A stretch of DNA of 64,000 bases from Triops longicaudatus (Eukaryota; Arthropoda; Branchiopoda; Notostraca; Triopsidae). Of the stretch, positions 25,001 through 38,438 are shown in pieces. Below the pieces are notes generated by a model. It was not told where the DNA came from, did not search any database, and worked only from the letters and a program-made list of their open reading frames with translations. Position 1 is the stretch's first letter; each line of letters starts with the position of its first letter. The stretch is from positions 3,403 to 67,402 of the forward strand of contig JAGQDJ010000127.1 in the NCBI GenBank assembly GCA_022885665.1, written 5' to 3'. A program made the translations under genes and the position numbers.

Positions 25001-28000
25001 GTTATGGTGGTTGTGGTGGTGGTTTTGGTGAGAAGCAATGGATACGGGGACGGTGTAAGGGGCGTAGCGGTAGGCGGCTAAGGTGGTAGTAGGTATGCCA
25101 GCGGCGATTCCAAGAACACTCCCCATTAAGGGCGAGGAGGCAGCAGCCGCTGCTGCGGCCGCTGCGGAAGCTGAGACAGACCTAATGGGAGGGGAGGTTC
25201 CGGAAGCAGCCGCGGTGGCAGCACCTGGGGTGGCTTGCGTAACCAGGAGTAACTCACCGTATCCTGCTCGTATGGCTGCCCTACCTCGGGCGACGTTGAC
25301 TGGCAACATCACTTCCTTGGGTTGAGCCTTCTTGCACTCCACCTAAAGAAAGAGGTAACAAGAGAATACGTTTAAGATAAACCGTAAATAGCGTCACAAT
25401 ACAATTCATTTACGACAATTCATAACTATGTGCCGTGTCCGACAGAGCTAAATTTTCTATAGCTATAATAATCAATTCCACGATAAATGGCACCGTTGAC
25501 AGTTAACAGGAATAAAATTCTATAATGCGTAATGAGAATGTTGTCATTCGACTAAAGAATACGGCGTGATAACCACAGTTCTGGCGATTCAAACTAACAA
25601 GTAAAACTCAAAATTATAACTATCCGACCAAATGGAGCCGTTAATTGCGAAAGCGAACAAACTATCCGGGACTGAATGTTTTGACTTGATTAACGCAAAG
25701 CTAGCCATGGAAAAATAATACTTCGACTGGTACAGAGAATATCTCAACTGTAATTAATACAATTGCGACAAATAAATATCTTATACAGGACCACCGAATT
25801 ATTGGATTTCTGATGATTAGTCTTTGCTATGTACGGATTGGAAACGAATATCGGGGAATTTCCATTAAAGCAGCGTTATTGTGACATCAATGCACTGTTA
25901 ACAGTGAATATGACTATTACGAATAATAAAAACGAAAAAAATGCACTCCATTTCTCATAACAAAGGTGTAGAGTATCAGCCGGTGCGTGTTTACAACTGT
26001 CGCTTCATAAAATCTTATACTCGTCACGGTGCATATCTCGTAAAGTTTAACGCAAAACTGGCTGAAATCTTCACTGTGTACTTTCCTTTTTCTGCTCCTA
26101 TTGTGCTACCCAGTACATGAACAATAAGGGGAAATTTTCAGCAATTTTTGTCTTCTTGGTTGAAAAGCCTTTTTGTTCAAAGCAAATACCCAATAAAACT
26201 TGGCTCAGACTTCTAGCACACTCTTCAACGACGTTGGCCCCGAAAAAAGTCCCAACGCTGCAGTTGAAGACTGCTGCACTTGACTCTTCCTCTCAACCCT
26301 AACTTATCGTCCTCTCCTCTTCATTTCAATAGTCTTTTGTCATTTAAAAGATTACGCTCGAGAGTTCCCATCTTCTTTGCTCCCCTTGCACACCCACCCT
26401 CACTTCCCTTCGACTGCTACAATCCCGACTCGGATAATTTTTTCTACCTACACCGAAGGTTACCCCAAAACCCCTCAATCATCGATTACCAATACTTCGA
26501 ACGCATCGTCGCCAAGTACTAAAGACGTAAAACACTTCCTTTCACCATTTCCCCATCAAAACTCAGAAACTTGGCATGCTGGGTTGCCAACATGCCATGT
26601 TTTTAAATTTTGCCCAATGCACCCTTCAAAGCACTTCTTATTAAGAACAAAAGCAACAATAGTCCCAAGTCTTAAATAGTCAACATCTATCGGAACAAGC
26701 CAGCGAATTTTAAGAGTCATTTGTATTTTGAACAATACAACGACCCCTTCCCACCCTCACAACTCCTTCAAACTACTCTTGAGGACAACCTTCCCATTTC
26801 AAACAGTACTCCCTCTTCTTCCTATTCGATACCTCCATAACCCCCATTCATGTCTATTTACTATGCCTGTAGGCCCGAATCCTTTATTATCAATTTTTCG
26901 CAAAGCTCCTGAAGTTTCAAAAAGGCACATTGTTCGAGTACACAACTTTATAAGTATTTATGATGAAATAAGGGATTCTACTACCCAATCGACATAGAGA
27001 TGGAAGCACTGAAAGCTTTTAACAATAAAAACGAAAACCTAAAACGTGAATGCAACAGGAAAACTTGCAACGAATGTATGAATAAATGAAATATTTTAAT
27101 ATAAAAATAAACAAACCAAATTAACGAAGCACTAAATAACTCAATGAAAATACCCCAAAAAATAAGACGACGTAAAATTAAAAGAATAACAATTTAATGG
27201 TACAACTTGTAAGACAATACGTCTGACAATAGTTCAGTTTTCACACGCGAAAAAGTAAAACGTCACATAACGCGCATTTTGGATAAGCTAAAATGGTATC
27301 TAAAATTGGTATCTAACGAATAAGCATATTATAATAAATAAACGAGGAGTGAATAGGAAAATAAAGAAAACTGTACGAACAGAGAACAAAATAGAGAATG
27401 TGAAACAGATTTTTTAAAGAAGAAAAGGAAAGGGACGATTGGGGTGGCGGCAGTCCGACAAGGAAGCAGACCTAGTGGACGCGTTTTTTCTATCACGTGG
27501 AGTATAAAACGCGAGACGGTTTTAAGTACCTGAAAATGCTTCCTCAGCACATGCTTTGGTTCTGTACGCTTCCAAAAATATATTTGGTGCCCTCTTAAGT
27601 CAAAACCTGACTCGGCATTATACCAGGGAGGGAAGATAGAAAACCATAGAGAAACTAATTAGAAACCCTCCCTCTCCCCCTTCATAGTCATGGGTTCAAC
27701 ATTAGCCAACGTTCGCGACGCCTCAAGTTGACAGTTAACAAGTTCTGTATAGGGCCAAAAGCCGTGCTAAAAATAATGGGAAGGAATATTTTTTTTTCTT
27801 ACCATCTTGCTGTTGATCTCGTGGAAATGGATTTCGCACACTTTATCCACCACATCTTCACTTTCGAACGTAACAAAGGCGAAACCTGTCAAAGACAAAA
27901 GGCAAATTTCGTTAAACGACCAATCAATCTTCCCGGCAAAATACAATATCAGGGAAAAAAAACCTAATCCCCCCCCCCCAAAAAAAAAATCATAGAATGG

Positions 28001-31000
28001 AAGCTGTGTTGCTTGTTAGCTCCAGTAATGTATCAGCCGGAAGTCTATAACTGGATTCCTTAATTACTTCCCGCCATGGAGAGGGTAATTCTCGTAATCT
28101 TTCCCTCAAGAATTCCGTGACAAACCGCTTTCCTAACATACGACTGACATTCCGGCACTCTTATGGTCTAAAATTACAAACAAACTAACAGACACGAACG
28201 AAGTCAACATACGTCTTCCGTGTTCGGGCAAGATTTTCTTTCCAATCGTACCAACACTATTTAGACCGTTTCCCTTGTCGCTTTGGAGCTCGGACTACCG
28301 TCAATAACCAACAAATGTTCCCACCCCCTCTTCCAACCAAAAAGCTTTCTAATAGACAATGTTATCTTGAACGCGTTCAACTCATGTGAAAGATAGATGG
28401 ACCTCCCATGCTTGCGCGAGCAAGTTTTCACCGGTCTCCCCTGAATCTGAAACTCAAACCCTGTGTCTCTACGAAATCGCTTCGTCAACATACGAAGGAT
28501 ATTCTTTTGCGAACTGTCCTATACCTTACCCCTACCCCGGTTTCCGTTCGATGATCAACGCTTCATTTTTAACTACCTACAACAAATCTTTCCAATCACC
28601 TTTGCGTAAGGATGAGGGTACACCTCTATTTCTATCTTTCTGTCCAGTCACCTTTGTCATATGGTGACGTCACGAAGGACAGGATCCAACTTGCTCCATC
28701 CTCACGTGAAGCGTCTTATTGTTTTATTTTTAAAAGTTTCGCCCTCCATAGCGTACGCAAGGAGAGGAAGGGAGACAGCAGCTACTTGCCAAATTATTTC
28801 TTTCACTTTGATTGCAATCAATCAGCGAACTTGGAGTAAGAGAATGCGTGGCTTGTGACGTCAGAGCGTCAGCCGCCGTTTTCTCCCTTCCTGCTCTCCT
28901 TCAAACGATCTTTGAAACTCGTAGAGTTGTCGTCGTCCACAAATAGAACTCGGTGCTCATCAAAAAATTCACTGCTCATGCATCTATGCAGTGCTGGCAG
29001 CAGAACGCAGTAGCCACCGCCACTTGCTGGCTTGGCTATTACTGCGTACATAAAAACTAAAGCAGGTTGTAATACATAAGACAGGTGCGGTGTTTAAATC
29101 TCGTTTTTTCCCCTTTTAATTCCCCTCTTCTCTTTCTTTCCATTCTTAAAAATAAAATAAAAATAAAATAAAAAAGACACTGTTTCTCGACTACAAAAGG
29201 CGTCATTCTTGTTTCACCGTCAAGTCTGTAATATCACTTTTTAGCTCTTTCTTCGAGTACGTCTTCCACGACCTTTTGCATGGTACAGAAAAACGTGACA
29301 ATGATAATGCCTGTGCTCGGACTTTAAAATGGAATCGTTTTTCCCCCACTGCAATACAAATGGAAACTTCTTTTCTTTACGGTGAATAAAGAGCAAACGT
29401 TATGAACGTTTGGTGATAGAAGGTTCTATGTTTTGAATCCCAGTAAAGTGCTTTTAGGCCTGGTTTGCACGATTGCACCCTAAAGCAATATGAGCAACTC
29501 TTGTTTACGTATTTTCGACAAACCCCATTTTGAAAGTATGCGGATATACAAATAAATGAAAACTGCTTTTATCGAGCTTTTCCTGTATACACTTTACCCT
29601 ATTCGAGTTCGATATTAATAAGGGTACGCCACCTTTCATATTGTCAAAGTGCTTACTCAAGTTTCTTCCCCTTGTCCACAACGAAATAACCAGACCTTGA
29701 CAGCAATGCTAGTCAAGTGGTTAAAACCACTGAATTACTCACCAGACAAAGATTTTGCCCTCTAGCCTGCCTTCGGATACATGTGGTTAAGTGTTCAGGA
29801 TTTTACCCCATTGCTCGACAAGAGGTATGGCTTACCCGGTCTGGTACACTACCTTGTTCATTTATCAGGGTGACTACATTTAAAAAATGTACTGCTGGTT
29901 ACTGGACCTAAAGGCTGCAGTATCACAAGAGTCAAACCCGTATTAGGGGACTTCTATTTGTCTCTTACCTCTTTCATGTCAGCCATCAAGCCTCAGTTCC
30001 CTAACTGGTTGCGTAAACATATTTAGTCTCAGGCCTGGGCATAGTTTAACTTGAAATAGCTTGGTTTTAAATTTATGAATCTTATTTCTCCAAATGTCTC
30101 ACTCTTGATTATCAATTTGCCCGCGTCTGCTTATTATGGGCAATTCAGGTATATCTTGTCTGCATTGCAAGTAATAATGAGACTTACTCAACGCATTCTC
30201 TTCTTACAATCTTACTGTACTTTTTTCTGTGTGTGTTCTGCTAGACATCAGCGACCGAAGGCTGGGAGAGGAAGGCTCAGGAAAAGCAAATGAGCATGAC
30301 GGTACAATGTAGTCGGCATGGCTTACGGTCACGTGGTTCTGAACTGGAAATCGTTCTTTCCGCCGCATACATAAAAGCCCAGTCAAATTCCGCCAAGGAA
30401 TTCACAAGACCCCAATTTAAGCTTGCTCATGTCAAAAGGCCTGAATGATGGATGTTGTTCGCCCCTCCCCTCTTGCACCTGCTAAAGCTCTACTATACCC
30501 TAGATACAGAGTAATTTACTGTACTGTTACCCAACTATCCATGTCCATTAAAGTGCTGCACAAAGACAGCCAACTCGCAGTAATGCACACTGTTAGTGCA
30601 CAATCTTCTATCACTAAACTAGCTGCTTATAATGAACCCTGTTTGTAACGAAATCTCACATGCAGCGGATGACTGACAGACCCTAAGCTTTATAAATAAA
30701 TAAATAAATGAAAGATACGTAAAATGTGTAAGACTTCGCATATATCGTAAAATCTCGTCAAATTTGGGAGGTTTCTTTAGGCAGGATTTTACTTATATAC
30801 ACACTCGCACTTGTTTCTTTAGCACCGACCATCACTGATGATTGGAAATAATTGGTTTCAAAGGACAGTATTTTCCGAACACCGGAACACTTTTCTGGTG
30901 TTTCCTTCTTAACAAGTCGAAAGTAGCATGAAGGGTATCGGTGGGTAATCGCACCGTGTGAGAGAATTAAGATTTACTTTTTCTTCGTTTTGAAGCAGTG

Positions 31001-34000
31001 CAGAGTATCTTGTTTCCGTATGTGTCTGCCACACAAGTTTCTTTCTAAAGAGCCCCATAAAGCCGTCATATGTCTGAACCAATACAGTAGTCACCTTCTT
31101 TGCTCCCCACACATGCATACACACATACTTGGGGAGACAGCAGAAGAATGCACCTTGCTCGTCTCTACATCTCTTCACGCTCATCTTGTCTCTCTTTCCC
31201 TACCGTTCGGATGTTATTTTTAGGGAAAGGAGAAGAGACGAACCAGGGTTCATTCTCTCTTCAACCTTTTCCCCCTCCCACTTCACTCTTATCCTCCTCT
31301 ACCTAACTTACTCCATACATGAACTTTTTATCGCACGCACGGTACGCCGACTTCCCTAAGGCCGCAAATAAAACACAACTAGAACAACTCAGCTTCCACC
31401 TTCTGAGTTTTTAACCCTGAAAATTCGCCTACCGAAGCTCACGTGTCAACTCTTCCCCAAGAAAAAATACTGTAATTACTTGAGAAGTTTTAACACATAA
31501 AAATGTGTAACAAATCTCCCTTTACGACTAAAACCGTTCCTTTGACATTCCGGCGCTAAGCTGTAGAATCACACCATGAGGGAAAAAGGAACATACGCCA
31601 AACAAAACGCATTGAGATTTTAATGCAAATTTTCCTGGCCAACATAATTCAAGTAGCACAATTTCTTATTACGTTATTAAGCCAAGTGCTTGTGTGAAAT
31701 CCTACGTCTTGGCTCATGCCTCCGGTGCATACTAGCGAGCATTGTGCGAATTCCCTGGACACGGTTACATTCACTGTTGTGTAAACGCAACACATTAAAA
31801 TTATAGACTGAAAACGGCAAAATTCAACAGCGCACAACACGCAGCGTAATCCATTACTATTCACTCCGCGGAACATAACTAACTTCTCTCACCCTCTGAA
31901 CAGGTGAATCACACTTATTAACTTTTAACCTCTTTGCCCTTATAACTCCACTATACAAAATCTGACTTGCAAATAAACAAATAATAAATGAAATAAAACG
32001 CAATTTAAGAAACATAAGAAAATAACACAGAGTGTGTGCCATCATAGAAAGTATGTCAAAATTTACAACGTACCTCGATGGCGGTTTGTCTGCTTGTCAA
32101 ACATCAGCATAGCATCCTCCACCTGGAAAAAGCGAACGAAAATATAGAAAAAAACAAATTAGACAAGTTTTCAAGGAAATAAAAACGTAACTCTGCTGCA
32201 CTTTGTTACGTCTGACACGAACAAAAACTGGATCACTAACGATACTCTTTTACTATGTATGCAAACAACAGTTGACAGCCAGAAGCCTCGTTATGTAGAG
32301 TACTGACACTTTCTTTTTTTGTGCTGAAAACAAACGAATAGGGTAGAAAAAGTTTTTCAAAATATTTTCTGCAAGAAAAAGGAGCGCAAAATTTGCACCA
32401 AAAAGGAAAACACAAGAAATAAAAAAAGTATAAAATTACCCGGCCGAATTGTTCGAAATACGATTTGACGTCTTCCAAAGAAGTAGGCGCCGACAAGCCT
32501 CCAACGAAAATTTTCTTGGTCCGAGTCACCATCTGCAAAAGACGACCAATATTATCACAACATGCGACATTCACACACGCTCGGAGACGTGAAACAAGAA
32601 ACGTCCGAACACGAGCAAAGACCAGTCAATGTAATAAATGACACCAAATCATTGACGCTCTTTCGCTCCGGAGGGGAAAAGCTCCAGCCGGTTCACTTTC
32701 CTTGTAAAACTCCTGTTCATCATCTTGGGTACAACGGAAATTGTCTCAACGAAAACTTTCCGAAGGGCAAGATACGAAAATGTCCTTACCGCCCCTTACC
32801 CCTCATAATAACAAAATAAAAAAGAAAGCAAACAGAAAAATCGATTTGAATAGGGCATTCAAACGAACCTTGGGATGGGCCCGTCGCGGGAACGCAACTT
32901 TGGGATCGATTTTCTTGCCATCGAGTTCATGAGTACCGGCCGCCAACACCTTGTCCACAGCTGCAGCTTCCGCAAACGTAACAAACCCAAAACCCCTAAC
33001 GATACACAAAGGGCTCGTGTTAGTTTTGGCATTCGCGTCTCCCCTTGATGCTGAAACTCATCCTTTTTATTTCCAAACAAACACACTTTGTTTCATTAGG
33101 ACACGGTAAGAGCCTCGTTAGACTGACCCGTTTTTCGCTGGATACGGATTCGATTATACACGTAAAACTTCCGTGTTAGGAGTTAACTTTTCTCCGAGTT
33201 CAAGTCACGCATAACAAGGATCTTACTGGGCCTTTAATCAAGAAAAAACACACTGAACTATTTGCGGTTACAACTACTGGTACACGTACAAGAAAAAAAC
33301 ACACGCTAATTTCAATTCTAATAGGTATTTTGCTGACTCCACGCTAAAATTCCGCTAATGTAAGGAAAAGCGACCGTTCCTGCTCTTTTTAATTTCAACG
33401 CCTTCCTTGTTTCCTTGGGATACTAATGGGACACACAGTACGAAAAAATGGGTCTAAAATACCTACACATGGCACTTTCCTCCAATCCACAAATGAGATT
33501 TGCTACTTGACAGCTTTAGCGGGCTAAAACTCACACTTCCTAATCTAAAATCGAGGCCTGGGGGAGTAGTAAACTAGGTTGGTCACACTATCGCTGCAGT
33601 AATTCACACTTCAAACTGGGCTAATTTCATGAAACACGGAAACATTACGACAGTTACTTTTTAACAAGTCTACTATCAATGGACTTTTGAATTGTTTAAT
33701 AGTCTGACAATACTCAGATTAACATCCACGGCTAAAAGGTGACCAGGTCAAGGACTAGAAAGGCTGCACTAAGTTTTCATTGTTGGTTGGTCCAACCAAG
33801 ACATGGGCAAATTTTGCTTCAACGTTAAAAATGGAATGAATTTTGGATAATCATGAACTTTGGCTTGTAGTACATGGCGAATTTGCCTATGTCTGGTCAT
33901 TCCCCCAAGACGTTCAAAAGTTTCATTGTTTGATGTGTCTGTGCGAAAAGCAAGAAAATACCGTGGTTCTGTTTTTTCAGTGGCGCGTGTGAACGCAAAC

Positions 34001-37000
34001 AAATGGAAGGAGCTGAGACGCTGACGGATTCACTCGACTTCCCTCCTCTCAAGACAGGAGGACTCACCCGTCTTACACACAATGTGAAACACGTTAGCTC
34101 CCACCACACATCATCATCATGAGGAATCTTCCGTCTTGCAACATCCTGAGATTAAGGGCACTTATCTTATCATATAATACCTTTTTATATCACGAGAATC
34201 CGCAAAAGAACAATAAGAGATAAACATGAGAGATAGCGAGTCTGTTAAGTGATTTAGTGTCCCCATACTACTCATCCTTTTACGCTAGCCTAAATGATGA
34301 ACATGTGATTTTTAATTCTGGTAGGGATTTCAAAATAAAAACATAAAATTAGTAATAAATTAAGAGACGAAATGGATTAGCTTCTCTCTTTTTTTAACAG
34401 GTCTAAGCAAAAAAAAAAAACTAATAATCGCTGCAACGAAGTTTAGATAGAAGGAAATCTTGGCTAGTACGGAGGACACTGACAGGTCCTTAAAAAAATT
34501 ATCCGATATACGGAACATGGGTTATATAGTTTTCTTGGATCTGAGGTTCGTTTTAGCGAGATTTTTCTGTTACTGATCAAGAAAAAGGATTTAGTAGGGC
34601 TACAACGAAAGTTAGGGAGATTGTTTTCTTCTATAAAGAGAGTTCATTTGATTAACGAATACCGGTTTACCGGTAGAGCTTTAACGAGTCAAATAGCTAT
34701 TTTGGATAAAAAAGAAGAAAAACGTCAACATAAATGAAACTGACTAAAGTTTCTTAGTTGCTTTGACCTATTATGACCATTACCACTTTCCACAATATCC
34801 TGTACGGCAGTTAAGTACTCGTGCATAAGAAAGGTACGTTCTATTCTCGAGCCACGGCATTCGCATGACCAAAGGAGATCACCTGCCTCAGGAAACTTCC
34901 CGCAGTGCGAACTTTCCATAGCTGTGCCATTGCGGTGTATTTTGACCCGCGTCTTCGTTCCTACTTGGCTGCACGGTACTCCAATGCAACGTACAGAAGA
35001 ATGTGGTACAACATGTAGGCCTTTCAGGCTGCCATCGTACCAGTTTACTATTAATTACTACTAAATCACATGTTCTCACATAAGGCGCTTAAAAATGCAG
35101 ACTGTATTTTACCTTCTGATGCGCTTAAGGAACGCTTTCTATACGTAAATAGAATCTTCCATCGCTTCTCATTCTCAAAATATTTTTATGATTAATTTAC
35201 CTGGAACGTCTCGTTGTCGGGTCCTTCATAACCATCACTTCCGTGATGTCACCAAACTTGCTGAAGTATTCACGCAAGCCTTCTGCACTTGTCTGCCAGC
35301 TCAAACCGCCGATGAACATTTTTCTTAAAAAAAAAAATAAGAGAAAAAACATTAATTATTTGCAACCACCTATTACAGTTTGGCGAAAACTCTTATCTTT
35401 TAAGCCCGATGTATAACGGCCAGTTAAATAATGTTATGCCCCGCCCCTTCCCAAGAAAAAAATAATGGTGCCTGTTAGGTTTTTACGATCGCTAAATAGA
35501 GTAAAACGTGTCCTTCCCAAACAATTCCTTACGACCACGAAGGTTGTTGCCATTTCTTTCCTACATTACTTTCTAACTTTTCCTTTCTAACTTAGTCATT
35601 TTTTTACTCTGTTGTTGATTTATTAGAGCTAAAAAGGGTGACACTGAAGGAAAGAACAACAAAGTAATAAGCAAATCAAAAGAAAAAGGAGGAATTGTAA
35701 AAAAAATATACGAAAAGAGAAAATATTGAAAAATTGCTATAAGAACAGACTACAAGTTCCATTCTAAAAGGCAAATTCCTATGCTGCTGTAAAATTTCTT
35801 TCTTTCCCGATTTTTTTCCATGAATTTAAATTCCGCTCAGCATCCCGTCCTCGTTGAATCTCAGGATCTGCCTCGATGAATGCATCACCGAAACCCTTAT
35901 AATTTTCATCATCATTATTATAATCTCTTTCAACTTCCTCAATTCTGGTGGCGTTTCAGTGTTTTCTCACTGGTTTCAGCTCGACGCTTACATCATTTCG
36001 CAGTTTCAAGCTTTTTAAAATGCGTTACAATTCTCATTTCTCCCTCTGGTTGCTCACGGAGGCGAGCCGGTAACAACCGGTGCAGCATAATCAAAAAACG
36101 GGTTACGTCAAAGAATAGTAATGAAGAGACCCTGGTAAGGTAATACATTGTTAGGGATCCTTGCGATGAATTTTTCGTCTTAACTGGGACAAGTATACTT
36201 CCTAATAAACAAAAGCAACATAAAAGAAGTCTGCACAACAGGAAACGCTACGGCAGGGATTCTGTAGATGCCACGAGAGATACTTTTCTCCACAAACTCT
36301 TGTTACACAAGGTGCAGAGCCCAAAGCCGAACACCGAACAGTACTTCCCGTGCACCATACAAACGCTGGGTCTTAATAATGGCCACCAAGTTAGTCGCAG
36401 TCACGTGCTGGTTGGACCCAGTCACGAGATGGCATACAAAACACGTCAAGTCAAAAGCTAAGCGACCAAGTAAAACGAACTTCTCCAGGTACAAGCAAGC
36501 CACGTCGCCCAGGTTACGAAACAGCATAAGGAAAGTGACTGACGAAAAACAGAGACGCTACCACCATTTGTTAGTCCACTGAAGACATTTTCAGCAGAAC
36601 TTTCCTAGTCAACGCATTAAACAGGTAATAAATTTACAAGACATTAAAACCCTTGTGCTACCAAATTCACACTTCATGGCTTACTAGAATAACGTTTACG
36701 GCTCCGTCCGGCAATTAAGAAGAATTAGCCTGTCAGTACTAGCAAGATCACATCATAAGAAACGTCCTAGAATTACATGTCCAATACGGTCTGGCACTAA
36801 TTTACATAGAGCGACTTTAAGAGACAAGTGCCGAAACTTATTAACTGACTGATAAATCCGACATTGTATGTACATTACTGGATATTTTCTCGCACTGTCA
36901 TTGACACGAAACTGTGATTTCAATCGATATTTGATGGTCGCTTTCTATCGTCTATTTTTGACACTATTTAGATCCCATAAAGGCCAGTTGACTGTCTTTG

Positions 37001-38438
37001 GTCTTTCTCTCTAGTTGTTAAATATTTCAGTAAAAAAAAATCTCCGGATGCCGTAACACGTTATTAATTCTGTGATTGGCGAAACTGCTGATCCCAACGC
37101 TATGAAGACAGTTACGAGGACGAACCCATGCAATCTGTCGGTGAAAGTTACGCTGGAAGTTGACGAACTTCCATTCGTTGAATGTGTGTAATACAATTTT
37201 GTAGTTTAAAGCTCACTACTGAGGACAATTGTTTGGTATGTGTTTGAAAACTTTTTTTTAACCTAATGACGAGACTAATACACACTAATTTCCAGCGTTT
37301 CAAACATCCTAACCGAAGCTGGTACATTTCTGCACACATAATTTGAACCAGAGAAGTCTTATTTATTCACATTCAATTACGTAATTTCACTGCTATCTAT
37401 AAAAGTTCTATATCAAACTTGACTAGGTGAAAAAAAGACTATTATTACATAAACTGTGACAATTACATTAAGCTGAGGCAGTTGATAAGCTTGGAACGTA
37501 TTTTTATCGTATGATTTCTGTTTAATGGCCTCAAAGTCGCAGGTAACCGGCCACAAACGGCGGACTCGACTATATTTTGAATAAACCACTGCAATTATTG
37601 GCATTAACTGACATCTGTAAATTTTATGACTAAGGACAGAGAATTACAGGACTAGAAACGAAACAACCAAAACTATAGCCTAACACCGAACAAGTGCATT
37701 TTGACAATGCTACAAGTCAAGAAACCCTTTTTCAAGGGTAGGGTGACAAACTAACCTGATACTGTCGCACATGGGGGGTATGCGAAGGTGTAAGGCGAGA
37801 CAAGAGCCTCCTTCAAAAGGGAAATCATAACGAAAACGAGTACAATAAGTGAAACCAAGAAAACGAGACACAGAAAGAATGAAAGAAACCCTACATATTA
37901 TTAGGGTTGAGGGGGAGGCTGTCTCGCAAACCCCGACGAAAGTGCACTAGCAAGATAGAGAGAGAAAGGGAAACACTTGGATCAATTAAGATGTTTGATA
38001 AGATTGATAAAAACTCCCAAGAAGCCTTGACCTCCCTTCTTATTTTCTATCATTTTCGTCTTAAATGCCCTGGTTACTTTCTCCCCCCTGACGACTTTCG
38101 ACACTTAATCCTCTCCTTCTTCAACCCTTCATCTCCTACTTTTACTTACTCATTCAGCATTTAGCCCCCCTCAACGTGTCCCTAGCCATTTTACGTTCTG
38201 CCTCATTACAGTACGCGCTTTCCTAATGATCATAGTTACATACACGCACTGATTAGTAAATTAACCCAGTACCGAATGGATTTCATCCCTCAAAACCCAC
38301 ACCTTACCGCGGGCGAATACACACTCACAGAAAGAACAAAACAATAACAGGAGAGAAATAATTAACTTTTGGATAATAAAAATGTTCAACTTACCCAGGG
38401 TCGTTGGGGACTTCGGTGGTTCCGTGTTCATTTTCCAT
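13024..38438 (-). CDS. Rbp6: Musashi-family RNA-binding protein (Rbp6/Msi), two RRMs, isoform A
   Basis: Coding exons, minus: 38438-38395, 35323-35201, 32995-32869, 32532-32440, 32122-32074, 27885-27803, 25342-25258, 22790-22758, 21874-21797, 16231-16079, 13584-13358 and 13065-13024. They total 1137 nt, 378 residues. RRM1 covers about residues 16-98 (RNP2 MFIGGL at 17-22; RNP1 RGFGFVTF at 56-63). RRM2 covers about 105-182 (RNP2 IFVGGL; RNP1 RGFAFVTF), followed by VECKKAQPKEVMLP, a Musashi hallmark. The tail has GRGYSGYPGFGLPYP, SPGPLDLY and a terminal TNGYH, as in fly Rbp6 and vertebrate MSI2. Family members bind UAG-containing 3' UTRs and control translation in the cytoplasm. Exons 8, 9 and 10 are 33, 78 and 153 nt and all phase 1-1, so each can be skipped in frame. 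Intron 3 uses a GTTCG donor. The 5' untranslated exons are not identified. Confidence 0.95.
13585..25257 (-). other. Rbp6 introns 7-11 (3' half)
   Basis: Introns between isoform A exons 7 and 11: 22791-25257 (includes the isoform B exon), 21875-22757, 16232-21796 and 13585-16078; intron 11 is 13066-13357. They are AT-rich, with no other coding exon recognised. The 5.6-kb intron contains the inverted-repeat element at 20970-21402 and a GC-richer patch near 19.7 kb. Confidence 0.7.
20970..21402. mobile_element. 433-bp pogo/Tigger-like MITE with TA target site
   Basis: The left end CAGTAGAATTCC (20970-20981) is repeated exactly inverted at 21391-21402. Both ends are immediately flanked by TA (20968-20969 and 21403-21404), the target duplication of the Tc1/mariner-pogo group. 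Similarity continues weakly inward (CAAG, then GC). The ORFs inside (95 codons plus, 122 codons minus) match no transposase motif that I can see, so it is taken as a non-autonomous element. It lies in the large Rbp6 intron between exons 9 and 10. Confidence 0.75.
24749..25342 (-). CDS. Rbp6: Rbp6 alternative terminal exon 7 (isoform B tail)
   Basis: Exon 7 has two possible ends. Splicing at the strong donor G|GTGAGT (57-56 of the 252xx block: G at 25257, T at 25256) gives isoform A. Reading through stays open for a further 169 codons to a TAA at 24749-24751, giving isoform B: 519 nt of exons 1-6 plus 594 nt, 370 residues. The added tail begins GELLLVTQ after Tyr201 and contains poly-Ala runs, AAYRYAPYTVP, a His/Asn-rich patch and LYGPLLGLDL. 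From memory these resemble long C-terminal isoforms of insect Rbp6, which is why the exon is judged real and not an unspliced intron. Both tails are preceded by the same RRMs. Confidence 0.82.
   Translation of the reverse strand: MECKKAQPKEVMLPVNVARGRAAIRAGYGELLLVTQATPGAATAAASGTSPPIRSVSASAAAAAAAAASSPLMGSVLGIAAGIPTTTLAAYRYAPYTVPVSIASHQNHHHNHHNLAAATTHAAHSSALAQLYGPLLGLDLAANCKRSAQVGGTTRDLPPTPTGFTFSAAFPQAVGDLVTLGGMPTLETSLYPIPIGL
27969..27989. repeat. C11/A10 homopolymer tract next to Rbp6 exon 6
   Basis: Eleven C (27969-27979) are followed by ten A (27980-27989), 84 bp upstream (in gene direction) of the acceptor at 27885. On the minus strand this is a T10G11 tract in the intron. It is likely length-variable. 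Confidence 0.85.
30693..30708. repeat. (TAAA)4 microsatellite
   Basis: Four TAAA units sit directly after CCCTAAGCTTTA. A TAAA-type tail at the end of a unique-looking block is the usual look of a retroposon 3' end, but no body, promoter boxes or target duplication could be confirmed. Confidence 0.6.

Larger units (their letters stand above)
25343..38394 (-). other. Rbp6 introns 1-6 (5' half)
   Basis: Introns: 35324-38394, 32996-35200, 32533-32868, 32123-32439, 27886-32073 and 25343-27802. No further coding exon was recognised. A C11/A10 tract is at 27969-27989 and an AAAAT-rich tract at about 29148-29175. A stretch around 29.7-30.7 kb starts with a tRNA-like box A (TAGTCAAGTGG) and ends in TAAA repeats. 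No matching box B was found, so a SINE is only a weak possibility. Confidence 0.65.

Noticed and set aside
28869..29051. 60-codon minus-strand ORF with an acidic stretch
   Set aside because: No splice-site support to Rbp6 exons and no known family.
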